A stretch of 64,000 bases of DNA from Bradyrhizobium algeriense (GTDB taxonomy: Bacteria; Pseudomonadota; Alphaproteobacteria; Rhizobiales; Xanthobacteraceae): positions 1-64,000 of the forward strand of contig NZ_PYCN01000027.1 in the NCBI RefSeq assembly GCF_003062295.1. Direction: 5' to 3'. Both the position numbers and the translations under genes were made by a program. Shown here piece by piece: positions 15,863 to 24,597 of this stretch; within the stretch, counting starts at the first letter, position 1, and the number at the start of each line of letters is the position of its first letter. Below the pieces are notes generated by a model that saw only the letters and a program-made list of their open reading frames with translations, searched no databases and was not told the origin of the DNA.

Positions 15863-18800
15863 TTACCCGCCGGCCCACACATCCAGCACGTAACGGTTCT
15901 TGGTTCCGAGATCGTCGATCCAGCGCAGGCCGGCTTCGGCGTCGTCGCCGGACTTTTCGCGGTAGATCGCAACCAGCGCGGCCTTGACGTCCGGCTCCAT
16001 CTTGCTTCCGTCGCCGCAGACATAGACGATCGCGCCCTGCTCGATCAGGCTCCACACGCGCTCCTTCTGCGCCGCCACCTGATGCTGCACATAGGTCTTC
16101 GGCCCGTCGGCGCGCGAGAACGCGGTGTGCAGCTCGGCGATGCCGTCGGCGGCAAAGGCTTTCAATTCATCGGCGTAGAGAAAATCCTGTTCGGGATGCC
16201 GGCAGCCGAAGAACAGCATCGCCGGTCCCAGTTTTGCGCCTTGCGCCTTGCGGTGCGCACGCTCCTGCAGGAAGCCGCGGAAGGGCGCCAGCCCAGTGCC
16301 GGGGCCGATCATGATCACGGGTTGGGCCGGATCATCGGGCAAGCGGAAGCCGGCCTTGGTCTCGCGCAACGTGGCATGCACGCTGTCGCCGACGCGGCGG
16401 CCGGAGAGATAGTTCGAGCAGACGCCCTTGTAGACGCCGCGCCCCGAACTGGCGGGCGCTTCCACGACGCCAACGGTGACACTGCAGCGCGCCGGGTCGA
16501 TGGAAGGCGACGACGAGATCGAATAATAGCGCGGCGCCAGCAGCGACAGCATTTCCAGATAGGCGTGGAACGGCAGTTCGCAGGCCGGATGTTCCTCCAG
16601 CAGATCGAACACCGATTTGCGCCGGGCCAGCACGTCCGAGCGGTAACGCTCTGCAGACGCGTCATCGTCGCCGACATAGGCGAGCAGTTTTGGCTTGGTG
16701 ACGGGACAGCGCGTGTGTTCCGACATGATCTGGATCTGCTTGCGGGTCGCGATCTGCTGCAACTCCACGAATTCGGTCAGCAATCGCCCGACCGACACGG
16801 CATCGCCCACCGGCAATTGCGCGCGGCGGCCTTCCGCGACCTGCAGCCGGATCTGGTCGGCCGGCAGGAAGCCGAAGCGGCGCGCAACGGAATCGACCAG
16901 CGCGGGGTCGTTGCGCGGAACGACGCTGAGATGGTCGCCGACGCGATAGGTGATGCCGGGCGGCAATTGCACCTCGACATGACGGGTCGACCGGTCGGAA
17001 CCATTAGCGCCCGTCTTGTTCTGCAGCTCGGAATTGACCAGCACCTTCATCGGCGCAACGCCACCCTGCGTAACGAGCGCGTTCACGGCCGAGGGCGCCA
17101 CCGGCTCGATCGAATAGAGCGGCGCGTCGTCGGCGCTGCGGGCGAAGCTGGAATCGACGCCCAGTTCCTTCATCGCCGCGGGCGCTGCTTTCGCGAACCA
17201 TTTCTCGAACTGGCCGTCGAGGTCGCTGCGGGCGTCGCCTTCGCCGCGAGCAAAGAGGCTGCGCGCACCATGTGCCGCCAACTGCTCGTCGATCATCCGC
17301 GGTACGGATTGATAGGTTGCCGCCCAGTCGCTGTTGCCGCAGCCGAACACGGCGTAACGCACCTTGGCGAGCGCATCCTTCGGCAGGCCGCTGTCCAGCC
17401 ATTTGACGAACTGCGTGGCGTTATCAGGCGCTGCGCCATTATAGGAGGCGCAGAAGATCATGAGCGCGCCCTGCTCCGGCAGTTTGCCGACATAATCGTC
17501 GAGCGCTCCGAGTTTTGTAGCAAAGCCGTTGACCTCGGCGAGGTCAGCTACCCGCGTCGCCAGTTCTTCCGCCGTGCCGAGGTTGGAGCCATAGAGCACC
17601 AACAGCGGCGTGTTGTGTCCGGGGCGAGTCCGCGCCTGCGGCGCCGCGGCGCTCGCGGCAGCCGCCGCAGCGGCGGCACGACCGACGAAGGCGCTGCGGT
17701 CCTTGTCGGCGCGCGGGCGCACCTTGATCTTGAAGCCGTCGGGCTTGATCGTCAGCGTTTCCTTCAGATGCATCTGGTAGCGATGCACATCGAGCAGCTT
17801 GAAGCGCTGCAGGATCATGCCGATCGCCAGCGCCGCTTCATGCATCGCAAAGCCGCGGCCGATGCAGGCGCGCTGGCCGTTGCCGAACGGCTTCCAGGCG
17901 TTGATCGGGCGCTTGGCCTCGGCCTCGCGGCTGAAATTCTCGGGATCGAAGGCGTCCGGGTTCGGACCCCAGACGCTGGGATCGCGGTGCAGCGCCATCA
18001 CCAGCACCGTGACAAAGGTATTCTTCTTCAGTCTGTACTTGCCGCCAATCGTCTCGTCCTGCAGCGGCGCGATGCCGTAGGCCGGCGCCGGCGGCCACAG
18101 CCGCAGCGCCTCCTTCAATATCTGCGTGATGTAGGTGAGCTGCGTGACCTGCTGATAGGTCGGCTTCGCATCGATATCCGGACCGAGCACCCGGTCGACT
18201 TCCTCGTAAGCCTTCTTGAGCACTTCCGGGTGCTTGAGCAGCGCATAGATCGTGCACGACAGAAGTCCGCTGGTAGTCTCGTGGCCCGCGATCAGGAATG
18301 TGTTGATCTGGTAACGGATGTTAACGTCGTCGAGTTGCTCGCCGGTGGCACGGTCGACGCCGGTCATCATGGCGCCGAGCATGTCCTTCTTGGCATCAGT
18401 GGCTTCCGCATTGCTGCGGCGCTCGGCGATGATCTCGTCGACCATCTTGTTCATGAAGAGGACGTCCTGGGCGAGCGTCTTGCGCCGCTTCTGCAGCCAC
18501 AGGCCTTCCAGCGGCAGGCCGCGGGTCATCATGATGGTCTCGAGCGATCGCACCAGCGATTCCACGAACGGGTGATAGTCGCGGCGGTAGAACGAATTGA
18601 AGCGGTAGTCGAAGCCGCACAGACCGATGGTGTCGAGCGTCAGCGCCGTCATGTCGTGGACGACGTCGATCTCCTCGTCGCCGTTGAGCCGCTCCCATTT
18701 CTTCACGAGCTGCTCGGCGATATCGACCATGCTCGGATGATAGGACGTCATCGCGCGGTTGCCGAACGGCTGCAGCAGGATGTTGTGCGCCTTGCTCCAG

Positions 18801-19099
18801 TTCGGCTCACTGGTGTCTGCGGTGAACAGGCCGTCGCCGCCGACGGCGCGAACACGTCGCAGCGAGCCGCGCACCGCCTTGTCGAAGCGCTTCTCATCCG
18901 AGAGCTCGTCGATGAGATCGTGGCCGCCAACGATGACGAGCGGCGCGCCCATCATGTCGAGCCAGAAGATCGGCCCCAGTTCCTTGGTCAGCCGCACCAG
19001 GTGCTGCACCGGCGCGTTAGGATCCAGCGACAGCATATTGCCGACAACGGGCTTCTTCGGCGGATGCGGTATCGGGTTCAGCTTGTTGGTCGATGGCAT
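15863..19099 (-). CDS. CYP102-type self-sufficient cytochrome P450/NADPH-P450 reductase fusion
   Basis: This single-chain monooxygenase has 1078 residues and the domain order of P450-BM3. The P450 domain (1-about 460) has the I-helix motif AGHETT (271-276), ExxR in EALRLWP, and the haem loop PFGNGQRACIG with Cys412. An Ala-rich linker follows (about 472-490), then a flavodoxin-like FMN domain starting LLVLYGSNLGTAEE, and an FAD/NADPH domain with RYYSISSSPS, IGPGTGLAPFRGF and the C-terminal DVWAGG, whose Trp stacks on FAD in the family. Phe92 matches BM3 Phe87, but Ala52 and Ile56 replace BM3 Arg47 and Tyr51, which hold the fatty-acid carboxylate. Probably a medium/long-chain lipid hydroxylase with altered preference. 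Confidence 0.95.
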   Translation of the reverse strand: MPSTNKLNPIPHPPKKPVVGNMLSLDPNAPVQHLVRLTKELGPIFWLDMMGAPLVIVGGHDLIDELSDEKRFDKAVRGSLRRVRAVGGDGLFTADTSEPNWSKAHNILLQPFGNRAMTSYHPSMVDIAEQLVKKWERLNGDEEIDVVHDMTALTLDTIGLCGFDYRFNSFYRRDYHPFVESLVRSLETIMMTRGLPLEGLWLQKRRKTLAQDVLFMNKMVDEIIAERRSNAEATDAKKDMLGAMMTGVDRATGEQLDDVNIRYQINTFLIAGHETTSGLLSCTIYALLKHPEVLKKAYEEVDRVLGPDIDAKPTYQQVTQLTYITQILKEALRLWPPAPAYGIAPLQDETIGGKYRLKKNTFVTVLVMALHRDPSVWGPNPDAFDPENFSREAEAKRPINAWKPFGNGQRACIGRGFAMHEAALAIGMILQRFKLLDVHRYQMHLKETLTIKPDGFKIKVRPRADKDRSAFVGRAAAAAAAASAAAPQARTRPGHNTPLLVLYGSNLGTAEELATRVADLAEVNGFATKLGALDDYVGKLPEQGALMIFCASYNGAAPDNATQFVKWLDSGLPKDALAKVRYAVFGCGNSDWAATYQSVPRMIDEQLAAHGARSLFARGEGDARSDLDGQFEKWFAKAAPAAMKELGVDSSFARSADDAPLYSIEPVAPSAVNALVTQGGVAPMKVLVNSELQNKTGANGSDRSTRHVEVQLPPGITYRVGDHLSVVPRNDPALVDSVARRFGFLPADQIRLQVAEGRRAQLPVGDAVSVGRLLTEFVELQQIATRKQIQIMSEHTRCPVTKPKLLAYVGDDDASAERYRSDVLARRKSVFDLLEEHPACELPFHAYLEMLSLLAPRYYSISSSPSIDPARCSVTVGVVEAPASSGRGVYKGVCSNYLSGRRVGDSVHATLRETKAGFRLPDDPAQPVIMIGPGTGLAPFRGFLQERAHRKAQGAKLGPAMLFFGCRHPEQDFLYADELKAFAADGIAELHTAFSRADGPKTYVQHQVAAQKERVWSLIEQGAIVYVCGDGSKMEPDVKAALVAIYREKSGDDAEAGLRWIDDLGTKNRYVLDVWAGG

Positions 19100-19134
19100 C
19101 TTGGTAGTGTCTCCTGCCCTGTCTCATCCCCGCG

Positions 19135-19237
19135 CCGTCATTCCGGGATGGTCCGAAGGACCAGACCCGGAATCTCGAGATTCTCCGATGTGCAATTGCA
19201 CATCGTAGTTCGATGCTTCGCATCGCCCCGGAATGAC
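19135..19237. repeat. palindromic intergenic repeat, family B copy 1 with extra 20-bp palindrome
   Basis: The outer ends are CCGTCATTCCGGG and CCCCGGAATGAC, with GGTCCGAAGGACC near the left arm. Relative to copy 2 (57739) this one carries an additional perfect palindrome, CGATGTGCAATTGCACATCG, at 19186-19205. It lies between the epoxide hydrolase and the P450 fusion gene. Confidence 0.85.
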
Positions 19238-19281
19238 TGCGCAAGTCGCTTCGATCCTCGCAATGAAGATGCGTTAGCTTT

Positions 19282-20283
19282 CTATCCGAATCTTCGTTTA
19301 CGCCATTCGATCAGCTTGCCGCTGACCTCGTCCGGCTTTTCCTGCTGCGTCCAATGGCCACTGCCGCGCACGAGATATTTTTCCAGATCAGGGACGAGCT
19401 TCTCCATGCCGTCGGCGGCCGATGGCGGCAGCACCGCGTCGTTCTCGGCCATGATCATCAGCGACGGCACGCGCACCGTATGGTCTAAACCTTCCGAGCG
19501 CTGCCAATTGCGCGAAAAGTTGCGGTACCAGTTGATGCCGCCGGTAAAGCCGGTCTTCGTGAAAGTATCGACGAACACCTTCTTTTCCTCGGCCGACAGG
19601 ATCGGCGTGCGCGGATCGTGCTTGGCATCGTAATTCGCGATCATCTGCGGAAACGCAAGATTGACCCGCGGCGACGCGCCGATGCCGGCAATCGGCTGTT
19701 CCTCCGGCGTACCCTCGGGGCGCGTCACCGGCTTGCGCATGAACGCATCAAAGGTCTGCTCGACGCGGCTTCCGAAAATCCTGTCAGGCTCGCGGCCGGG
19801 GTCCTGGAATTGCACGATGTACATCTTGTCGCCGAAGCGCTGGCGAAACAGCTCAATCGGATCGGCCGGGGCGCGATCCCAGTGCGGCGTGTTGACCCCC
19901 ACGACACCTGCAACGCGGGAAAGGTGCCGCAGCGGCATCTGCCAGACGATGAAGCCGCCCCAGTCGTGGCCGACGAAGATCGCCTTGTCGATCTTGAGAT
20001 GGTCGAGCAAGCCGACGAGATCGCCGGTCAGATGCTCCATGTCATAGGCCTCGACCGGCTCGGGCCGGTCGGTCGCGCCATAGCCGCGCTGGTCCGGTGC
20101 AATCACGCGGATGCCGGCCTCGCTCAAGGCCTTGATCTGGTGACGCCACGAGAACGCAATCTCCGGCCAGCCATGGCACAGGATGAGCGGCGGCTGGTCG
20201 GACTTCGGCCCCGCCTCATAATAGCCCATGCGAATACCGTTCACCTGGGCGAACTGCAGCGGCGGCATTTCAATCATCGTCAA
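19282..20283 (-). CDS. epoxide hydrolase-type alpha/beta-hydrolase
   Basis: Soluble epoxide hydrolases open epoxides to diols by a covalent ester on an Asp nucleophile. The 333 residues show HGWPEIAFSWRHQI (oxyanion HGxP-like motif), the nucleophile elbow GHDWGG with Asp, the acid region AENDAVLPP and the His in GSGHWTQQEKPDEV. The cap domain has RNWQRSEG with the Tyr-containing NWYRNF, where the epoxide-polarising Tyr lies in the family. It lies 3 bp downstream of the WS/DGAT gene on the same strand, and the P450 fusion lies downstream of it. Haloalkane dehalogenase-like activity is a less likely alternative. Confidence 0.87.
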   Translation of the reverse strand: MTMIEMPPLQFAQVNGIRMGYYEAGPKSDQPPLILCHGWPEIAFSWRHQIKALSEAGIRVIAPDQRGYGATDRPEPVEAYDMEHLTGDLVGLLDHLKIDKAIFVGHDWGGFIVWQMPLRHLSRVAGVVGVNTPHWDRAPADPIELFRQRFGDKMYIVQFQDPGREPDRIFGSRVEQTFDAFMRKPVTRPEGTPEEQPIAGIGASPRVNLAFPQMIANYDAKHDPRTPILSAEEKKVFVDTFTKTGFTGGINWYRNFSRNWQRSEGLDHTVRVPSLMIMAENDAVLPPSAADGMEKLVPDLEKYLVRGSGHWTQQEKPDEVSGKLIEWRKRRFG

Positions 20284-20286
20284 ACC

Positions 20287-21834
20287 CTATTCAGCCGCTC
20301 TGGTCATGCTCGGCGGCGGCGCGAACGCCTCCTCCAGCGCTTCAAATTCGACCGGCAGCATGTCGCACATGACCTGGACATGGGGAATGATGTTGGCGCC
20401 GGCGATGAAGCCAAAATCGAGCTGGTCGCGGTAGCTCTGCACGGTGATGTTGAGCGCGATCCCGTGGGTCGCGATCGATACCGGGAAGATGTGCAGCAAT
20501 TCCGCGCCCGCTGCGTAAAGCGTCTGCCGCGGCCCCGGTACGTTGGACACGGTGATGTTGGCCGATGGCGGCAACACGTTCGACAGGTCCGAGCGGCTGT
20601 AGAGCAGCGCCATGATCTGCACCAGGATCGGCGCACCAAGCATCGAGACGTTGGAGACTTGCGGCATGAAGGCCCGCAATGGATGCGACATCTCCTTGGA
20701 CTTGGTGGACTGCGCGATGATCGCCTCCAGCCGTTCCTTCGGGTCCTCGATATTGGTGGCGATCGAGCAGATCATGCCGAACACCTGGTTATTGGCCTCG
20801 GTGTTGCCCTCCTCGCGCAGCGAGATCGGCACAGCTGCCGTCATCGACTTGGCCGGCAAGGCGCCACGCTCCAACAGATAGCGTCGGACCACACCCGAAG
20901 ACAGCGCCAGCACCACGTCGTTAAGCTTGCCGCCGGATGCCTTGGCGACCGCCTTGGCCCGCGACAGCGAGATCGAGGTGCCGGCAAAGCTGCGCTCCGA
21001 CGAAATCGCCTTGTTCAAAATAGTCGACGGCGAAACCATGCTGGCGATGCTGTCGCGCGACTTCGGATCGGAGATCTTGCCGACCACGTCGGAGACGCTC
21101 TTGAGCATCGCCGGAATGCTGCCGGCGAATTTCACCGCGCTCTCGATCTGGAACATGGCGTTGTCGAACAGGATCGATCCGAGATCGCTCTTGCCCGAGC
21201 GCGGCAGGTCGAGGGTTTTGGGCGTCGATGAGCCGTCGAAAGGCTGGCGCCAGAGCTGCTGGTAGGAATCGATCAGGTTGGCGGCGATGTCGCGCGGCTC
21301 ATTGCCACCCTTGGCCTGCGGGATCGGTTGCTCGACCACGCGCGGCACCGGGGTGACATCGTAGATCATGTTGGTCAGCGCCGCGCCCGCGCCGCCGTCG
21401 ATGCAGGCGTGATGCATCTTGGAATAAAGCCCGATCTCGTTATCCTTCATGCCCTCGAAGACATAGAACTCCCAAAGCGGCCGGGCGCGGTTGAGGAGCT
21501 TGGCATGCATCCAGCCGACGATGCGCTCGAGCGTGGCGCGGTCATACGGCGCCGGCAGGCTGCCGCGGAAGATGTGACGGTCGATGTCGAACTGGTCGTC
21601 CTCGACCCAGGACGGATGATCGATGTCGAGCGGGGCCTTTTCCAGACGGGCTTTGAGGATCGGCGCGATGTGCAGCCGCGAGGCGATCATCGCCTTGAAG
21701 TCCTCGAAGAAGTTGCCGTTGTAGTTCTCCGGCAGGCGGAAGATCGCCATGCTCCCGACATGCATCGGCATCTCGGGCGTTTCCAGATACAGAAACGACG
21801 CGTCCATCGAAGACAGCTTCTTGGCGTCCGCCAT
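20287..21834 (-). CDS. wax ester synthase/diacylglycerol acyltransferase (WS/DGAT)
   Basis: WS/DGAT enzymes acylate fatty alcohols or diacylglycerol with acyl-CoA, making neutral storage lipids. The protein has 515 residues. The catalytic motif HHxxxDG appears as KMHHACIDGGAG, and the family start SSMDASFLYLETPEMPMHVG and the C-terminal NITVSNVPGPRQTLY (the PLW/NVPG block) are clear. I chose the ATG at 21834 because GGGAGGAAA precedes it; the frame extends upstream without a good start. The epoxide hydrolase follows 3 bp after its stop, so the two are co-transcribed. Confidence 0.93.
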   Translation of the reverse strand: MADAKKLSSMDASFLYLETPEMPMHVGSMAIFRLPENYNGNFFEDFKAMIASRLHIAPILKARLEKAPLDIDHPSWVEDDQFDIDRHIFRGSLPAPYDRATLERIVGWMHAKLLNRARPLWEFYVFEGMKDNEIGLYSKMHHACIDGGAGAALTNMIYDVTPVPRVVEQPIPQAKGGNEPRDIAANLIDSYQQLWRQPFDGSSTPKTLDLPRSGKSDLGSILFDNAMFQIESAVKFAGSIPAMLKSVSDVVGKISDPKSRDSIASMVSPSTILNKAISSERSFAGTSISLSRAKAVAKASGGKLNDVVLALSSGVVRRYLLERGALPAKSMTAAVPISLREEGNTEANNQVFGMICSIATNIEDPKERLEAIIAQSTKSKEMSHPLRAFMPQVSNVSMLGAPILVQIMALLYSRSDLSNVLPPSANITVSNVPGPRQTLYAAGAELLHIFPVSIATHGIALNITVQSYRDQLDFGFIAGANIIPHVQVMCDMLPVEFEALEEAFAPPPSMTRAAE

Positions 21835-21989
21835 ATTTTCCTCCCGCAGTAGAAAACGCGGCGCCTTGGTGGCGCTTCTGGCGTCTAGAATGTCTTTGTT
21901 ATTGGAGCATATCCGAAAACCTCTCACCATCCTGCATCAATTGCCGGGCGGGACCTTTCGGGATCATGCCCTTGGCTCAGGGCGTTGGC

Positions 21990-22790
21990 TCAGGATTGTG
22001 CATTTTCAGGTGGGCCGTAGGCAATGGCAAATGGCCCTGATCGGTCAAAATGCTTAAATTCCCCCTCGGGCTGCGCCAGCCGGTCGGCCACCGCCCATAA
22101 TGCTGCGGGGTTGACGCCGAGCCCGATATGGCTGGCGAAGTACACCTCGATGTTTTCGGCGGTCTCAGAAGGACGCAGCAGGCTGGTGTGCCAGTTCACG
22201 ATGCCGTCGGTACGGGAATAGATCGAGGTCGCCGGCACCGGCAGGTCACCGGCGATCGCCTTGCGGATTTCCAGATTGTCGTCGACCGCCTCCCCCGACA
22301 GCGCCTCGTAGAGCCGCGTAGCATTAGTCGCCCTGATGTCCTTGGCAAACGGACTGCCGAGCGTGATCACGGCGCGCACCATGTCCGGCATCTGCAGGGC
22401 GAGATCGCGCGCATAGACGCCGCCGAGACTCCAGCCGATCAGGCTGACCTTGCGGCCGGTCTGGTCGTGAATGCGCCGCAGAAGATCGCGCAACGCAACG
22501 CGCTTGGAAGCGACGCCACCGAGATTGCGGCCCATGTTCCACGCATGGGTGTCGTAGCCAAGTTCTTTCAGGTAACGCCGCATCGGCGCCATCGAGAGAT
22601 CGCTGGCGAGAAAGCCCGGCAGCGCCAGCACCGGATGCCCGTCGCCCTTCGGCGCGCGCAACAATAACGGCGACAGCAAGAGGCTCGAATTCAATTCGAA
22701 CAGGCCCCTCACCTCGGCCAGCATCAGAAAGAGGCTCGGCGGCTGAAGCCGTTGCTCGCCCGTCGCTGCGCCGCCTTCCGCGATGGCCAC
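21990..22790 (-). CDS. alpha/beta-hydrolase (GWSLGG type), GTG start
   Basis: The 266-residue paralogue of the hydrolase at 8556-9326 has the same order of blocks: KGDGHPVLALPGFLASD, GRNLGGVASKR, the nucleophile elbow IGWSLGGVYARD, ITLGSPFAKD, YSRTDGIVNWH, and a His in FASHIGLGVNPAALW. The open frame extends far upstream through the DUF6489 gene. The likely start is GTG at 22790, two bases after the DUF6489 stop, with AAGAAGG upstream inside that gene. This indicates translational coupling with DUF6489. Confidence 0.8.
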   Translation of the reverse strand: MAIAEGGAATGEQRLQPPSLFLMLAEVRGLFELNSSLLLSPLLLRAPKGDGHPVLALPGFLASDLSMAPMRRYLKELGYDTHAWNMGRNLGGVASKRVALRDLLRRIHDQTGRKVSLIGWSLGGVYARDLALQMPDMVRAVITLGSPFAKDIRATNATRLYEALSGEAVDDNLEIRKAIAGDLPVPATSIYSRTDGIVNWHTSLLRPSETAENIEVYFASHIGLGVNPAALWAVADRLAQPEGEFKHFDRSGPFAIAYGPPENAQS

Positions 22791-22792
22791 TA

Positions 22793-23044
22793 TTACTTGT
22801 CCTTCTTGCCCATGCCGCCGAGGCCGGCCATGGTCACGAACATATCCTGGAACCGCTCGGCGATTTTGGGATCGAACGTGAACCAGCTCTGGATCAGCGA
22901 TTCCGGCGAAACCTTTTCGATATTGGCCATCACCTGCTGCTGCATCTTGTCCATCACGGCGTTCTGCATCGGCGAGACGTCGGGCAACCCGAAGAACTGC
23001 CTGGCCTCCAGCGGTGTGCAATCGATTTCGACGTTAACTTTCAT
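22793..23044 (-). CDS. DUF6489 family small protein
   Basis: This 83-residue soluble protein starts MKVNVEIDCTPLEARQFFGL, with LPDVSPMQNAVMDKMQQQV in the middle and a C-terminal MAGLGGMGKKDK tail. These match the DUF6489 family of alphaproteobacterial proteins of unknown function. Met/Gln-rich helices and the short glycine-rich tail recall small helical lipid-granule or membrane-peripheral proteins, but no function is established. It is coupled to the alpha/beta-hydrolase gene downstream. Confidence 0.82.
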   Translation of the reverse strand: MKVNVEIDCTPLEARQFFGLPDVSPMQNAVMDKMQQQVMANIEKVSPESLIQSWFTFDPKIAERFQDMFVTMAGLGGMGKKDK

Positions 23045-23142
23045 GACCGCTCCTTTTGCTGGCTTGTGACAGTATCGCCACGATGGCCTGCGTCGCGCAA
23101 GGACAAGACCTCGCCTCCACCCCCGTCAATCGTCCGGTATGG

Positions 23143-24396
23143 TCAACCAAAGCGTTCGACGGCAAAAGGCCGGACGTCGGCAAAGGGGGTCTCGCCGGTC
23201 ATCATTTCGGCCAGCAGGCGGCCGGTTGCGGGTCCGAGCGTCAGGCCGTGGTGCTGGTGGCCGAAATCGAACCATAGCCCGTCATGGCGGGGGGCCTTGC
23301 CGATCACCGGCAACATATCGGGCAAGCAGGGGCGCGCGCCCTTCCAGGGCGCGGCGTCGACCGGCGCACCCAGCGGGAACAATTTATGCGCCCGCGGCAG
23401 CGCCCGCTCGACCTGGACCGGCGTCGGCGGCGCATCGCGGTGGGCAAACTCCGCGCCGGTGGTCAGGCGGATGCCGCGGTTCATCGGCGCCAAGAGATAG
23501 CCGAGATCGGTGTCCAGCACGGGATGGTTCAAAACCGCATTGCCGCGCGGCTCGAGGTGCAAATGGTAACCACGCTTGACCTGAAGCGGGATCGAATAGC
23601 CGAGCGGCGCAAAAATCTGATCGGACCACGGCCCCATCGCCACGACGACGTCGCGCGCGGTGATCGTGCCTTCGAGCGTCGCCACCCGCCACCGTCCGCC
23701 GGATTGTTCGAGCGTTCGTGCGTCGCCGACAAGGTATCGCCCGCCCTTGCGGCCGAACAGCGCCGAATAGGCTTTGGCCAGGCCGCCGGGATCCGGCACG
23801 AAGCCCGGCGCCGGAAAATGGATCGCGCCGCTGAAATCGCCGGTCAGATGCGGCTCGCGCGCCATAATCGCCGCCGTGTCCAGGATCTCGCCCTCGACCC
23901 CATACTGCCTGGCACGCTCCAGATCCCCCACCGCGCCCGCAAGCGTCGCCTCGGAGCGAAACAGCTTGATCCAGCCGGTCCGCCGCAACAGCTCCGGCAC
24001 ATTGGCTTCCGCGATCAGCGCTTCATGCTCGATCAGGCTGCGCTGGATCAGCGGCAGCTCGGCCATCGCACTGTGCAGTGCACGCTCCGGTGATGAGGCG
24101 AGGAAATACCGTGTCAGCCACGGCAGGAAAGCCGGCAAATCCCTGAAGTGGTAACGCACCTGCGGCGCACGCAGGAACGCGTAGCGCAGGATCTGGCCGA
24201 GATCACGCGGAAACATGTAAGGAAAGACCGAGGCGCATTCGATCAATCCGCCATTGCCGTGACTGGTTTCCTCGCCGGCAACCTCGTGCCGGTCGATCAG
24301 AACCACGTTCCGGCCGCGCTTCTGCAGGTGCAAGGCGGCGCTCACGCCGACCATGCCCGCACCCAGGACGAGTACGTCGGCCTTCAGTTCCGCCAT
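23143..24396 (-). CDS. FAD-dependent D-amino acid dehydrogenase-like oxidoreductase
   Basis: DAO/DadA-type flavoproteins deaminate D-amino acids (or oxidise other amines) and pass electrons to the membrane chain. The roughly 417 residues begin with the FAD dinucleotide motif VLVLGAGMVGVSAALHL. RGYHLHLEP and the C-terminal HQHHGLTLGPATGRLLAEM are typical of DadA-like enzymes (GHxxxGxTxxxxTG pattern). I chose the start at 24396 (MAELKADV), with CGGAG upstream, over the ATG at 24417. It is divergent from the peptide ABC importer at 24598 and could deal with D-amino acids released from imported peptides; that link is inference. Confidence 0.85.
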   Translation of the reverse strand: MAELKADVLVLGAGMVGVSAALHLQKRGRNVVLIDRHEVAGEETSHGNGGLIECASVFPYMFPRDLGQILRYAFLRAPQVRYHFRDLPAFLPWLTRYFLASSPERALHSAMAELPLIQRSLIEHEALIAEANVPELLRRTGWIKLFRSEATLAGAVGDLERARQYGVEGEILDTAAIMAREPHLTGDFSGAIHFPAPGFVPDPGGLAKAYSALFGRKGGRYLVGDARTLEQSGGRWRVATLEGTITARDVVVAMGPWSDQIFAPLGYSIPLQVKRGYHLHLEPRGNAVLNHPVLDTDLGYLLAPMNRGIRLTTGAEFAHRDAPPTPVQVERALPRAHKLFPLGAPVDAAPWKGARPCLPDMLPVIGKAPRHDGLWFDFGHQHHGLTLGPATGRLLAEMMTGETPFADVRPFAVERFG

Positions 24397-24597
24397 CCAG
24401 GCACTCCGAAAGTTCAATGTAACGTGCTTGCGCGCGCACGGCTTATGGTGAAACTAGTCAATACTGCACCGCCGCGCAAACCGGCACGCGGTGCGGGATA
24501 ATGATGCTTGCGCGGTGGCTGGACTCTGGCAACATGGCTCGGCAATATCCGCCGCCAGTCGCGGAAATGGCTGATCAAAAGCGGGGAAATCGAACAG

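Noticed and set aside
15773..19633. A 1286-codon plus-strand open frame opposite the P450 fusion
   Set aside because: It is antisense to a clear CYP102-type gene, has low-complexity His/Arg/Gly-rich composition typical of shadow frames in high-GC DNA, and shows no motif.
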